From contig NZ_CP126247.1 in assembly GCF_030142155.1 (NCBI RefSeq), forward strand, positions 1,612,001 to 1,676,000: a DNA stretch of 64,000 nt. The letters run 5' to 3'. This DNA is from Arthrobacter sp. zg-Y820 (lineage in GTDB: Bacteria; Actinomycetota; Actinomycetes; Actinomycetales; Micrococcaceae). The notes below the pieces were generated by a model. The model saw only the letters and a list, made by a program, of their open reading frames with translations. It did not search any database and had not been told where the DNA came from. The translations under genes were made by a program, and so were the position numbers. Within the stretch, counting starts at the first letter, position 1. Each line of letters starts with the position of its first letter. This document shows positions 9,294-16,370 of this stretch, piece by piece.

Positions 9294-9572
9294 TCATTCG
9301 CCTCGCCGGACTTCATCAGGAGTTGGACCAGCCAACTCGGCTTCGAGCTTCGCCCGCCACAGTGCCCGGGCTTCGGGCCCCTCCAGGGCGCTGATCCGCG
9401 CCTCGAGATCTCCTACGATTTCCAGCAGTCCGAAGACAGCCTTTCGGAGCACCAGTTCGTCCGACCCGTTGATCCGGTTCCGGTCGATGTCGATGAGCTT
9501 GGCGCCCAGGGCGCGCGTAAACGGTGCGTCCTGGGCGAGACTGAGATCCTGTGCGGTGTTCTCCGTGAACAT
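9294..9572 (-). CDS. Small protein of unknown function in the Rieske operon
   Basis: 92 residues, acidic and mostly helical by eye: a hydrophobic-heptad stretch around LRKAVFGLLEIVGDLEARISALEG looks amphipathic or coiled-coil. It sits 6 bases after the oxygenase alpha stop and 25 bases before the ferredoxin, so it is clearly co-transcribed. It is too short (usual 160-180) and too different to be the oxygenase beta subunit. I do not recognise the family. It may be an assembly or accessory factor for the oxygenase; that is inference from position only. Confidence 0.65.
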   Translation of the reverse strand: MFTENTAQDLSLAQDAPFTRALGAKLIDIDRNRINGSDELVLRKAVFGLLEIVGDLEARISALEGPEARALWRAKLEAELAGPTPDEVRRGE

Positions 9573-9578
9573 GACTCC

Positions 9579-10973
9579 TCAGAGCTCCGCTGCCAGCCGG
9601 CGGTCAAGCTCTTGATGCATGTTCGCGATCGTGTTCTCCCAAAGCTCGGACAAGGTCGTCTGGGTCATGGTCTGGTTCTTGATTCCACGCTGCATGCGTT
9701 CCAAATTGGCGAAGTCCTGCCGGGGAATCAGCCCCCAGTGATCGGCGTCGTCCTTGTCGTACCTGCCGGCGAGGGTCAGCCGCCCGTCCTCGTGGCCGTC
9801 GGGGTAGGTCGTCAGCGACCACACCTCAAACCGGCACCAGTCAGGGTCATCGTTGTACGGACGGATCCGGTACGCGAGGCAGTTCGTGTACATGGGCAGC
9901 ATCAGGTAGTTCGGAAAGAGGTGGATGTCACCGCCCCACATCTTCATGACCTCGGGAGTGAGTTCGGGCGCCTTGATGCCGGCCCCGGCCCAGAACTGGA
10001 ACAACGCGGTGAGTGCTTTCTGCGTGTATTCCGGCGTGCTGGTGTCCATGCCCCCGGCAACCGATTCGAAGACGGTGAGGTCGCGTTCCAGCGTCATCGC
10101 GTCCTGACCCTTTTGCAAGTTGCGCGCCGACTCGAGGAAGTCGGCCTTTCCGCCGTATGACTGGCGCGCATCGCCGCTCTGGAAACGGCCGTGACCGTTG
10201 AGGAACGCCGTGTATGCGACGTTCTGCTTGTTGACTTCACTGTCCATATCGCCGGCGTAGGTGTAGAGCTGCGGGTGGGTCTGCTTCACGTGCCAACCCT
10301 CGAAGAACGCTTCCTGAGCGAGCTTCCAGTTGCAGTTGATGATGGCTTCCTTCCACCACTTCGCCCGCATGTTCGGCACGCCCATCCGCTCCAGGATGTT
10401 TGCGGCCGGAAACAGCCCTTCCAGCAGCGGAGGGGCATTCAGATCCAGATTGACCCAGACATGGCCGCCCCACGTATCGCACTGTGCTTCCCGCAGATTG
10501 ATGTTGTCCGGGTTCAGGCTTTCCGTATCAAAGCCCTCCCGGCCGAAGACGTGGCTGATCGAACCGTCGGTCTTCCAGCGCCACCCGTGGAACGGACAGA
10601 CGATCTGGTCTCCTGCGAATCGGCCGCAGCCTTTGCCGAGCTCGGTGGCCCGGTGCCGGCACGCGTTGTGCAGTGCCTTCACACTCATGTCGGGCTGACG
10701 CACGATGAGCAGGGATTGACCGACGACCTCGTACTCCACGAAGTCGCCGGGCTGGGGGATCTCCTCCTCGCGAGCAGCCATCTGCCACACATGGGGCCAG
10801 AGGTGCTTCTTCTCGAGCTCGAAGAACTCCCGCGAGTAATAGCGTTCCGCCGGAACATGCAACGAGTCGCCCATGTGGTGGGGGACCTTCGCATTGACAT
10901 CGTCACCGTTCGGGCCCAAAGCGATCGCAGACTCGATGTTGTCGGCGGGGAGATGATTGGTTGTGGTGGTCAT
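9579..10973 (-). CDS. Rieske non-heme iron ring-hydroxylating oxygenase, alpha subunit
   Basis: About 464 residues. The N-terminal Rieske domain has C105-x-H107 (CRHR) and C126-x2-H129 (CPFHGW). The catalytic domain has the mononuclear-iron helix EGWHVKQTH, giving the two histidines. The enzyme inserts oxygen into aromatic or related rings using electrons from a ferredoxin. No separate beta subunit is present, so it is likely an alpha-only (alpha3 or alpha6) oxygenase. Two ATGs (10976, 10973) follow a GAGG; the second has better spacing. Substrate is not predictable from this reading. Confidence 0.92.
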   Translation of the reverse strand: MTTTTNHLPADNIESAIALGPNGDDVNAKVPHHMGDSLHVPAERYYSREFFELEKKHLWPHVWQMAAREEEIPQPGDFVEYEVVGQSLLIVRQPDMSVKALHNACRHRATELGKGCGRFAGDQIVCPFHGWRWKTDGSISHVFGREGFDTESLNPDNINLREAQCDTWGGHVWVNLDLNAPPLLEGLFPAANILERMGVPNMRAKWWKEAIINCNWKLAQEAFFEGWHVKQTHPQLYTYAGDMDSEVNKQNVAYTAFLNGHGRFQSGDARQSYGGKADFLESARNLQKGQDAMTLERDLTVFESVAGGMDTSTPEYTQKALTALFQFWAGAGIKAPELTPEVMKMWGGDIHLFPNYLMLPMYTNCLAYRIRPYNDDPDWCRFEVWSLTTYPDGHEDGRLTLAGRYDKDDADHWGLIPRQDFANLERMQRGIKNQTMTQTTLSELWENTIANMHQELDRRLAAEL

Positions 10974-10974
10974 C

Positions 10975-10992
10975 ATTAACCTCACTGTTAAT
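10975..10992. promoter_or_regulatory. Inverted repeat at the oxygenase translation start
   Basis: ATTAAC-CTCACT-GTTAAT, a perfect 6-bp inverted repeat with a 6-base spacer, overlaps the ribosome-binding site of the oxygenase gene. It lies in the only sizeable gap (about 105 bases) of the upstream half of the operon. It could be an operator or an RNA hairpin; a repeat this short can also be chance. Confidence 0.3.
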
Positions 10993-11077
10993 AGTTCCAA
11001 TCTCAACGAAGCAGCCTCCGAAGAGAACCAGATGTTTGCTCAGATTCGTTTGTGGAATGGCGTCGACCGGCAAGTGT

Positions 11078-11389
11078 TCATCGTTGCTTTAAGCGCTCCT
11101 TCAGTGGCCATTTCGCGTCCGGGCGCCCGGACCTCGAAACGCCCGGGTCTCCGCCCAGACGCTCCGGGTGCATGTCCGCGAGATCGAGGATCGCGTGTGC
11201 CGGACAATCCAGGATCGCCCGGCGCACGCCAGCCTCCTGCTCCGGCGGAATCTCACCGTCCCTCATGAGTGACGGGTAACCCCAGTCGTCGAGGGAAAAG
11301 ATCTCCGGCGCGTGCAACGCGCACGCACCGAAGCCGTCACAGACCGTCCTATCGAGTTTGATGCGCAAAATTGCCTCCTCAATATCCAT
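11078..11389 (-). CDS. 3Fe-4S-type ferredoxin
   Basis: 103 residues from the ATG at 11389 (MDIEEAILRIKLD). Cluster ligands are C17-x5-C23 and C62 followed by proline, the pattern of single-cluster 3Fe-4S ferredoxins that partner P450s and related oxygenases in actinobacteria. The APEIF and DCPAHAI segments are typical. The last 35 residues are charged and outside the domain. It overlaps the NuoF-like stop by 11 bases, so the two are probably made together and form an electron pair. Confidence 0.85.
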   Translation of the reverse strand: MDIEEAILRIKLDRTVCDGFGACALHAPEIFSLDDWGYPSLMRDGEIPPEQEAGVRRAILDCPAHAILDLADMHPERLGGDPGVSRSGRPDAKWPLKERLKQR

Positions 11390-12662
11390 GGACCGCGAAC
11401 GGTGCGGGTAAATGCTCACCTTTGGTAATGCAGGACGAGCATTCGTCGATCAGGTGGGATTGGACGGCATCCGGGAACTCCCGCAGGAGAGTTGCAGCAG
11501 CATTGGTTGCGCCGTCCAAGGTGCCGCACGCCCCACGGCCCCGGAGGCCGGCCGCCCATTGGCGCAGCCGGTCGATATCGGGTTCCCGGGCTCGGCCAAG
11601 CCGCAAGCCGGTGACAACGGCGGCCATGGCGGCTGTTCCGTTGAAGCACGAACCGCATTGACCGGCGTTGTTGGCCGCGAAGTACTGGAGAACTCCGCCG
11701 GCGACGGTCACTGGACAGGTGTGCTCGTCAAGGACGCCGACCGCTCCGCACCCCAGGCCGCTGCCCGCGGCAGCAACCGCGACGTACTCAAGAGGAAGAT
11801 CCAATACGCGGGAGGAAAGGAGCCCCGCGAAGTAGCCTCCCATCAGCGCACCCGTGACCGGGGCATCGTGCCCGCGCCACGTCAGCACCTCTCGAAGCGT
11901 GACACCGAACGGCACCTCCGCCAGGACGGTGCCGCCCGACGTCGAAAGCGTCATCAGGTAGGTCCCGGTTGAATCGTCGGTTCCCACCGAGCGGTACCAG
12001 GCGCTGCCCCTGGCATGGATCAGCGGCAGATTACTGAGCGTCTCCACGTTGCTCACCTGAGTGGGCCGGTCGTCAACGCCGCGCTCGAACGGACGCGGCG
12101 GCTTATCGGAGGGCAGTGCCGGGCCGCCGTTGAGGGAACGCACGGCAGCCGTTTCCTCTCCCGCCACGTACGCGGGGGATACCCGGTGGACGGTTATGTC
12201 GGGTCCGTTCCTTGCCCGACCGGGATACTCCAAGAGCGCGCGTTCAATGCTGTCGGCAGCCAAGGGGTCCGAGAGGTATACGTACGCTCGCTCCGCACCC
12301 GCCATAACGGCAGCGAGCCGCAAACCGTCAAGGACCAGGTGCGGACGGTTGCGCAGCAGCCACTTGTCCTTGACGGACGACGGCTCGCCCTCCTCGCCGT
12401 TGGCAATCACAACCGGTGCAACACTGCCGCCCCGCACAGTGGTTATCTTTCGGGCAAGAGGGAACGCTGCTCCGCCGCGTCCCCGCAGACCCGCGGCAGT
12501 GACCTGGTCGAGCAGTGCGTCAGGGTCGAGCAGAGGCGCGTACCCGCCGCCGTCCAGGTACGCGTTCACGTCCTCGGCACCGTCGAGGCGAAGGAGGCGT
12601 GGCTCGATCGCCGGATAGACGGCAACCGGAACACCCACAGTGGTACCCGCCGGGGCGCTCAC
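11379..12662 (-). CDS. NuoF-like NADH/FMN oxidoreductase (SLBB domain)
   Basis: 427 residues. The NuoF nucleotide-binding part is present: GLRGRGGAAFPLARK at about 58-72 and NGEEGEP at about 88-94. An SLBB beta-grasp segment (VPFGVTLREVL) follows, then the iron-sulfur region. Complex I NuoF ligates 4Fe-4S with CxxCxxC and a distant Cys. Here C336 and C339 are present, the third Cys is glycine (CGSCFNG), and C379 is present, so the cluster is incomplete or differently ligated. The start is a GTG at 12662 that overlaps the upstream stop (GTGA). It probably takes electrons from NADH and gives them to the adjacent ferredoxins. Confidence 0.85.
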   Translation of the reverse strand: MSAPAGTTVGVPVAVYPAIEPRLLRLDGAEDVNAYLDGGGYAPLLDPDALLDQVTAAGLRGRGGAAFPLARKITTVRGGSVAPVVIANGEEGEPSSVKDKWLLRNRPHLVLDGLRLAAVMAGAERAYVYLSDPLAADSIERALLEYPGRARNGPDITVHRVSPAYVAGEETAAVRSLNGGPALPSDKPPRPFERGVDDRPTQVSNVETLSNLPLIHARGSAWYRSVGTDDSTGTYLMTLSTSGGTVLAEVPFGVTLREVLTWRGHDAPVTGALMGGYFAGLLSSRVLDLPLEYVAVAAAGSGLGCGAVGVLDEHTCPVTVAGGVLQYFAANNAGQCGSCFNGTAAMAAVVTGLRLGRAREPDIDRLRQWAAGLRGRGACGTLDGATNAAATLLREFPDAVQSHLIDECSSCITKGEHLPAPFAVHGY

Positions 12663-13039
12663 GCGGTGATCACCACTTGGTCGCCGTCGATGCGGACCGG
12701 GTAGGTGCGAATGCTCCACTCGGGCTTGACGGTGGTTGTTCCGGTGGCCAGCTCGAAACCCCATTGATGCCAGGGGCAGTAGATGAACTCGCCCTCACGG
12801 CTTTGCCGTGCTCCGCCGGGACGCTCCTGGTCGACGACGTTCGTTCCGCGGGTGCGGCCAACGCACAGCGGGCCGCCCTCGTGCGGGCAGTAGTTGGCAA
12901 TGGCATAGAAAACTCCGCGCACGTTGTAGACGCCGACTCCATAACGCCCTATCGGGACGACCTTGTGCTCACCCGGGGGGATCTCGTCAACGGTCGCGAC
13001 GACATGCTCGCGGCCCCGGGGGAGTTCAGTGCGTGCCAT
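12659..13039 (-). CDS. Rieske-type 2Fe-2S ferredoxin
   Basis: 126 residues from the ATG at 13039, which overlaps the upstream stop by one base (TGATG). Ligands C51-x-H53 (CPHEGG) and C88-x2-H91 (CPWHQWGF) are intact. The spacing between the two halves is longer than in small Rieske ferredoxins, with an Arg/Gly-rich loop. Likely the immediate electron donor to the ring-hydroxylating oxygenase. Confidence 0.9.
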   Translation of the reverse strand: MARTELPRGREHVVATVDEIPPGEHKVVPIGRYGVGVYNVRGVFYAIANYCPHEGGPLCVGRTRGTNVVDQERPGGARQSREGEFIYCPWHQWGFELATGTTTVKPEWSIRTYPVRIDGDQVVITA

Positions 13040-14187
13040 CAGAACGCCCTCACCTGTCCTGCGAGAGCCCCCACGCGGCTCGGCAGCCCGAACAGATCGA
13101 TCGCGTTCTGATGCATTACCGCGTTCCGCATGCGCTCCGGTATGTGTTTGGCCAACCAGCGGGGCTCGTCGAAGGTCCAGTGCGGATAGTCGGAAGAGAA
13201 CAGCATGATCTTGTCGGCCTCCATCCATTCAAGCGACCTGGTCAGCTCAAGCTTGTCCTCGGGGTAGTCGAGCGGTTGTGTGGTGAACCAGATGTTCTCC
13301 AACACATATTGGGAAGGCTTTTTGCTCAGGCCCGTCTCCTTGCCGCGAGCCGCGTGAATGGCGTCCATCCGCCACATCAGTGGCAATATCCACGAGAAGG
13401 CGTGCTCGATGAAGACGATCTTCAGAGTCGGAAACCGTTCAAAGACGCCGTCGAAGATGAGGCTCATGACCTGATTGGCCGCGAGCATCGAGTACGTGAC
13501 CATGAAGTCGTGGTTGTAGGTCATGAACCCGACCGGGCTCATCGGCAGAAGGTTGTGCAGCCCCCGGCTGAGATGGCACGCCACCGGAATGCCGTGCTTG
13601 ACAGCGGCCTCCCAGACCGGGTCGTACTTGGGGTTTCCCCAGGAAGGTCGCGGCTCAGCATAAATCAGGACCTGTTTGAAGCGCTCATGGCCGGCCCAGC
13701 GCTCAATCTCCCGCGCTGCCCGCCCGGGTTCGGTGATGTTGGCGCAAATGGACCCGTAGAACCGGCCGTGCCAGTTATTCACCGGGTCAAGCCACTGCGC
13801 CTCCTGCCAGAGGTTGGTGGCCGCAGCCATCGCAGTCACCTCTTCCTCTGTGTCACCCATTCCACCCGTCGTGGGACCGAGCATCACCACGTCGGATCCG
13901 GAGTCGAGCACCAGCTGACGAAAGGCCAGATCCGGGTCCGAGCACGCGAACTCCCCATCGTCCGGGAACGAATCGACCCGCATGGCCTTCGAGTGGTGGA
14001 AATCCGGCGGATCGTAGACCAGTCCGTTGTTGGCCCCCTCCGCCTTGAGCGCCTGTTCGCGCGCGATCCTCGTATCGAGGTATTCCGCCAAGGCGCCCCG
14101 CCGCGGCGTTGGATGGACATCGCAGTCCACGACCCTAACGGGCACGGTCTGCGTCTCCGCTGTCTGGGGGATCTCTGTCTGTGTCAT
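13039..14187 (-). CDS. Amidohydrolase-2 family metal-dependent hydrolase/decarboxylase (copy B)
   Basis: 382 residues from the ATG at 14187 (MTQTEIPQ). TIM-barrel family of ACMSD, gamma-resorcylate and 5-carboxyvanillate decarboxylases. Metal-site motifs look intact: D21-C-D23-V-H25 near the N-terminus, the ACHLSRG histidine, the FIEHAFSW histidine and the SSDYPHW aspartate near the C-terminus. Such enzymes decarboxylate or hydrolyse ring and ring-cleavage products. It has a paralogue directly upstream (17-base gap) whose metal ligands are largely lost. Reaction not assignable from sequence alone. Confidence 0.85.
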   Translation of the reverse strand: MTQTEIPQTAETQTVPVRVVDCDVHPTPRRGALAEYLDTRIAREQALKAEGANNGLVYDPPDFHHSKAMRVDSFPDDGEFACSDPDLAFRQLVLDSGSDVVMLGPTTGGMGDTEEEVTAMAAATNLWQEAQWLDPVNNWHGRFYGSICANITEPGRAAREIERWAGHERFKQVLIYAEPRPSWGNPKYDPVWEAAVKHGIPVACHLSRGLHNLLPMSPVGFMTYNHDFMVTYSMLAANQVMSLIFDGVFERFPTLKIVFIEHAFSWILPLMWRMDAIHAARGKETGLSKKPSQYVLENIWFTTQPLDYPEDKLELTRSLEWMEADKIMLFSSDYPHWTFDEPRWLAKHIPERMRNAVMHQNAIDLFGLPSRVGALAGQVRAF

Positions 14188-14204
14188 CTCAGCCTCCTTC
14201 GGCA

Positions 14205-15296
14205 TCACACGGTGGCGGGAACATGGATCCCATAGAGTTCGGCGGCGTTGCGCCAGAGCACTTTCTCGCGTTGCCGCCGCGTCCATCCGGACGGCAGCGA
14301 ATCCACGGTCGAGCACTGCCAGTCGGGGTAGCTCGATCCGAACATGAGCATGTCCTCCTTGCCCGTCATCCGAAGCCATTCCGACGCGTACTCGACGTCA
14401 CCCGGCCCGTCGAGCGCGCCGTTGACGAACCAGACATGCCCGGGAAGATAGTCACTTGGCATCCGGGGCGACCAGGGCGTCTGCTCCAGGTGCGGCCGGC
14501 CGAAGGTGTCCATGCGCCACATCATGGGCGTCAGCATGTCTGCAGCGCCGTCGGCGAACACGATCTTCAAGTCGGGGAACTCCTCGAAGACCCCTTCGGC
14601 AATCATGTTCATGAGGTGGTAGACGAAGTTCAGCGGCTGGAACCCCACGAGCTGCGGGTAGGTCCGCGCTGTTCCGTTGGGCGTGGGCGGGTGCGTGATC
14701 CCTTGCCCCATCTCCCAATGGACCGCGACCGGCAGTCCGCTTTCGACTGCCGCACGCCACAGCGGCTTGTAGTGCGGCCGGCCGTACGGCGCCTGAGTCT
14801 GCATCGGCAGGGCGATCTGCACGATCTTGGGATGGGCGGCCCACCGATGAATCTCCTTCACGGCGGACTCGATGTCGTTGGGATTGACCCGGATTGTCCC
14901 GAGGTATCGGTCGGCATACGTTCCCGAGTCGAGCCAGCGTTCCACCAGCATCCGGTTGGTCGCCTCGTGGATCGCCGACTCCAGATGCCAGTCCGGCAGT
15001 ACGCCGACGGTCATCGGATGCAGGATGGCCAGGTCGAAGCCGCGCTCGTCGAAGATCGCCCTGCCCACCAGATCGGGGTCGGAGCCGGCGTGTGCCGCCG
15101 GATCCGGTTGTGAGCCGCTGACGTACCGCCCTCCGAGAGGCGCCGTCAAGGTTGTGTCCGGTGTCGGAAAACCGCGGCTCGCCCAAGGCTCACCGAGATA
15201 GTTCCGCAGCTCCTGGTCGGAGGCGAAGAATGTGTGCACGCTCGCGTCGATGCGAGGGCAGCCCGTGACGCTCGGCTGCGTTCCATCAGATTCCAT
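14205..15296 (-). CDS. Amidohydrolase-2 family protein with degraded metal site (copy A)
   Basis: 363 residues from the ATG at 15296 (MESDGTQPS). Same TIM-barrel family as the next gene, but the metal-site motifs differ. The N-terminal D-x-D-x-H is DASVH. The histidine of the IEHAF strand is replaced (IVFADGAAD), and the C-terminal SSDYPH is GSSYPDW, losing the aspartate. The AVHWEMG histidine is kept. It may be a metal-free or non-catalytic partner of copy B, possibly forming a hetero-oligomer; this is inference. Its start overlaps the hydrolase stop by 11 bases. Confidence 0.8.
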   Translation of the reverse strand: MESDGTQPSVTGCPRIDASVHTFFASDQELRNYLGEPWASRGFPTPDTTLTAPLGGRYVSGSQPDPAAHAGSDPDLVGRAIFDERGFDLAILHPMTVGVLPDWHLESAIHEATNRMLVERWLDSGTYADRYLGTIRVNPNDIESAVKEIHRWAAHPKIVQIALPMQTQAPYGRPHYKPLWRAAVESGLPVAVHWEMGQGITHPPTPNGTARTYPQLVGFQPLNFVYHLMNMIAEGVFEEFPDLKIVFADGAADMLTPMMWRMDTFGRPHLEQTPWSPRMPSDYLPGHVWFVNGALDGPGDVEYASEWLRMTGKEDMLMFGSSYPDWQCSTVDSLPSGWTRRQREKVLWRNAAELYGIHVPATV

Positions 15297-16227
15297 GTGG
15301 ACCAAAGTATTGCTCCGAAAGGGTTTGCACAAGACCCTGTCCTACTCGCTCCGGATTCCCGTCGATGAAGTCAAGAAAGCTCGGCACGGCATCCATCCAG
15401 GGATCGAAGATGCTGCCCTGCCCCGCGTCCCTGGCTTCCTGGGCCCGCTCCCATGCGTCCTCGGGCCACGGGGGATCAATCAGTCGGGAACCGCCAATCA
15501 GGGAGTGCACCTCGAGGGATGTCCGTTTGGGGTGATCGATGTCGGCCTCCCCGCCGCGCACGATCAGCGTCGGAACGGAGATGGACTTCATCTGATGGTC
15601 GGGCACTCCGGGAATGGCCTCCGTGGCCTTGGGCACATACGCTTCGAGCCACCGCCACATGACGCGCTCGAAATCCTCAGCCCCGATATCGATCAGGCGC
15701 TGACGGTTGCGCGGATTGTCGGCAACGAGGTCCGCCCAGCTGCCCGCCAGCCCCCGCTGGGTCAGCACGCCGGGGATGCCGCTGCGTCGAACGGTGCGAA
15801 TCTCACTCATGATGTACACGTTGGCCAGGCTCATCGATGCGAACGCCCCGCCGACGATGGACCAGACGATGAGCTTGCGCACGAGTTCCGGATGCTCGAT
15901 GGTGAAGACGATCGAGTCGCGTGCGCCGCCTGATCCGCCGAGGGCGATGACGGGCCCGAGGTTCAGTTCGCGGACCATTCCCGCCAGGGTCTCGGACCGC
16001 ATGTGGGATTCCGATGCGCCGAACAGTTGCACGTCGGAGCGCCCCGTGTTGGGCCGGTCCCAGATGAGTACGCGCTTCCCGGCCGCCGCCAGGGCCTCGG
16101 CGAACGGGCGCACGCCCGGGTAATCCTTGCTGAACCTGCCGCCGGGCGTCACCGTCAGCACATCACCGCCCTCCGGCCCGAGCAGCTCGTACTCGACGAT
16201 TCCTCCGTTGATCTCGATTTGCGCCAC
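15286..16227 (-). CDS. Alpha/beta-fold hydrolase (meta-cleavage-product hydrolase-like)
   Basis: 313 residues. The nucleophile elbow is GGSGG with S99, preceded by the oxyanion-loop-like TPGGRFSKDY and followed by a cap-like region. The acid appears as GGEADIDHP. I do not see a clear catalytic histidine in the expected G-H-x-P position near the C-terminus. Start chosen as the GTG at 16227 because AGAGGAG precedes it by 8 bases. The ATG at 16245 would put that ribosome-binding sequence inside the gene. First gene of the catabolic operon, with a palindrome just upstream. Confidence 0.8.
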   Translation of the reverse strand: MAQIEINGGIVEYELLGPEGGDVLTVTPGGRFSKDYPGVRPFAEALAAAGKRVLIWDRPNTGRSDVQLFGASESHMRSETLAGMVRELNLGPVIALGGSGGARDSIVFTIEHPELVRKLIVWSIVGGAFASMSLANVYIMSEIRTVRRSGIPGVLTQRGLAGSWADLVADNPRNRQRLIDIGAEDFERVMWRWLEAYVPKATEAIPGVPDHQMKSISVPTLIVRGGEADIDHPKRTSLEVHSLIGGSRLIDPPWPEDAWERAQEARDAGQGSIFDPWMDAVPSFLDFIDGNPERVGQGLVQTLSEQYFGPHGI

Positions 16228-16247
16228 GATGCCAGCTCCTCTCATTG

Positions 16248-16261
16248 GGCGCACGTGCGCC
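16248..16261. promoter_or_regulatory. 14-bp palindrome, candidate TetR operator
   Basis: GGCGCACGTGCGCC is a perfect palindrome; a second CACGTG lies at 16261-16266. It sits 21 bases upstream of the first gene of the catabolic operon and in the 143-base divergent gap to the double-TetR gene. TetR-family repressors commonly bind palindromes in such gaps and repress both directions. Confidence 0.5.
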
Positions 16262-16358
16262 ACGTGCCCGAACCTAATTGTTGCTCCGCCTTGAGGGCAA
16301 GTACTTTGGGGAAACGGGTTTGGCAGGGCCGGCCCGTGCGCCAGGATGCGGGGTGCGG

Positions 16359-16364
16359 GATAAT
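16359..16364 (+). promoter_or_regulatory. Possible -10 element of the double-TetR gene
   Basis: GATAAT lies 6 bases upstream of the chosen ATG (16371). With transcription starting about 7 bases after a -10 element, the mRNA would begin at or near the start codon, that is a leaderless transcript. No good ribosome-binding site is seen before this ATG, which fits. No clear -35 element is visible. Confidence 0.35.
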
Positions 16365-16370
16365 GGCCGG

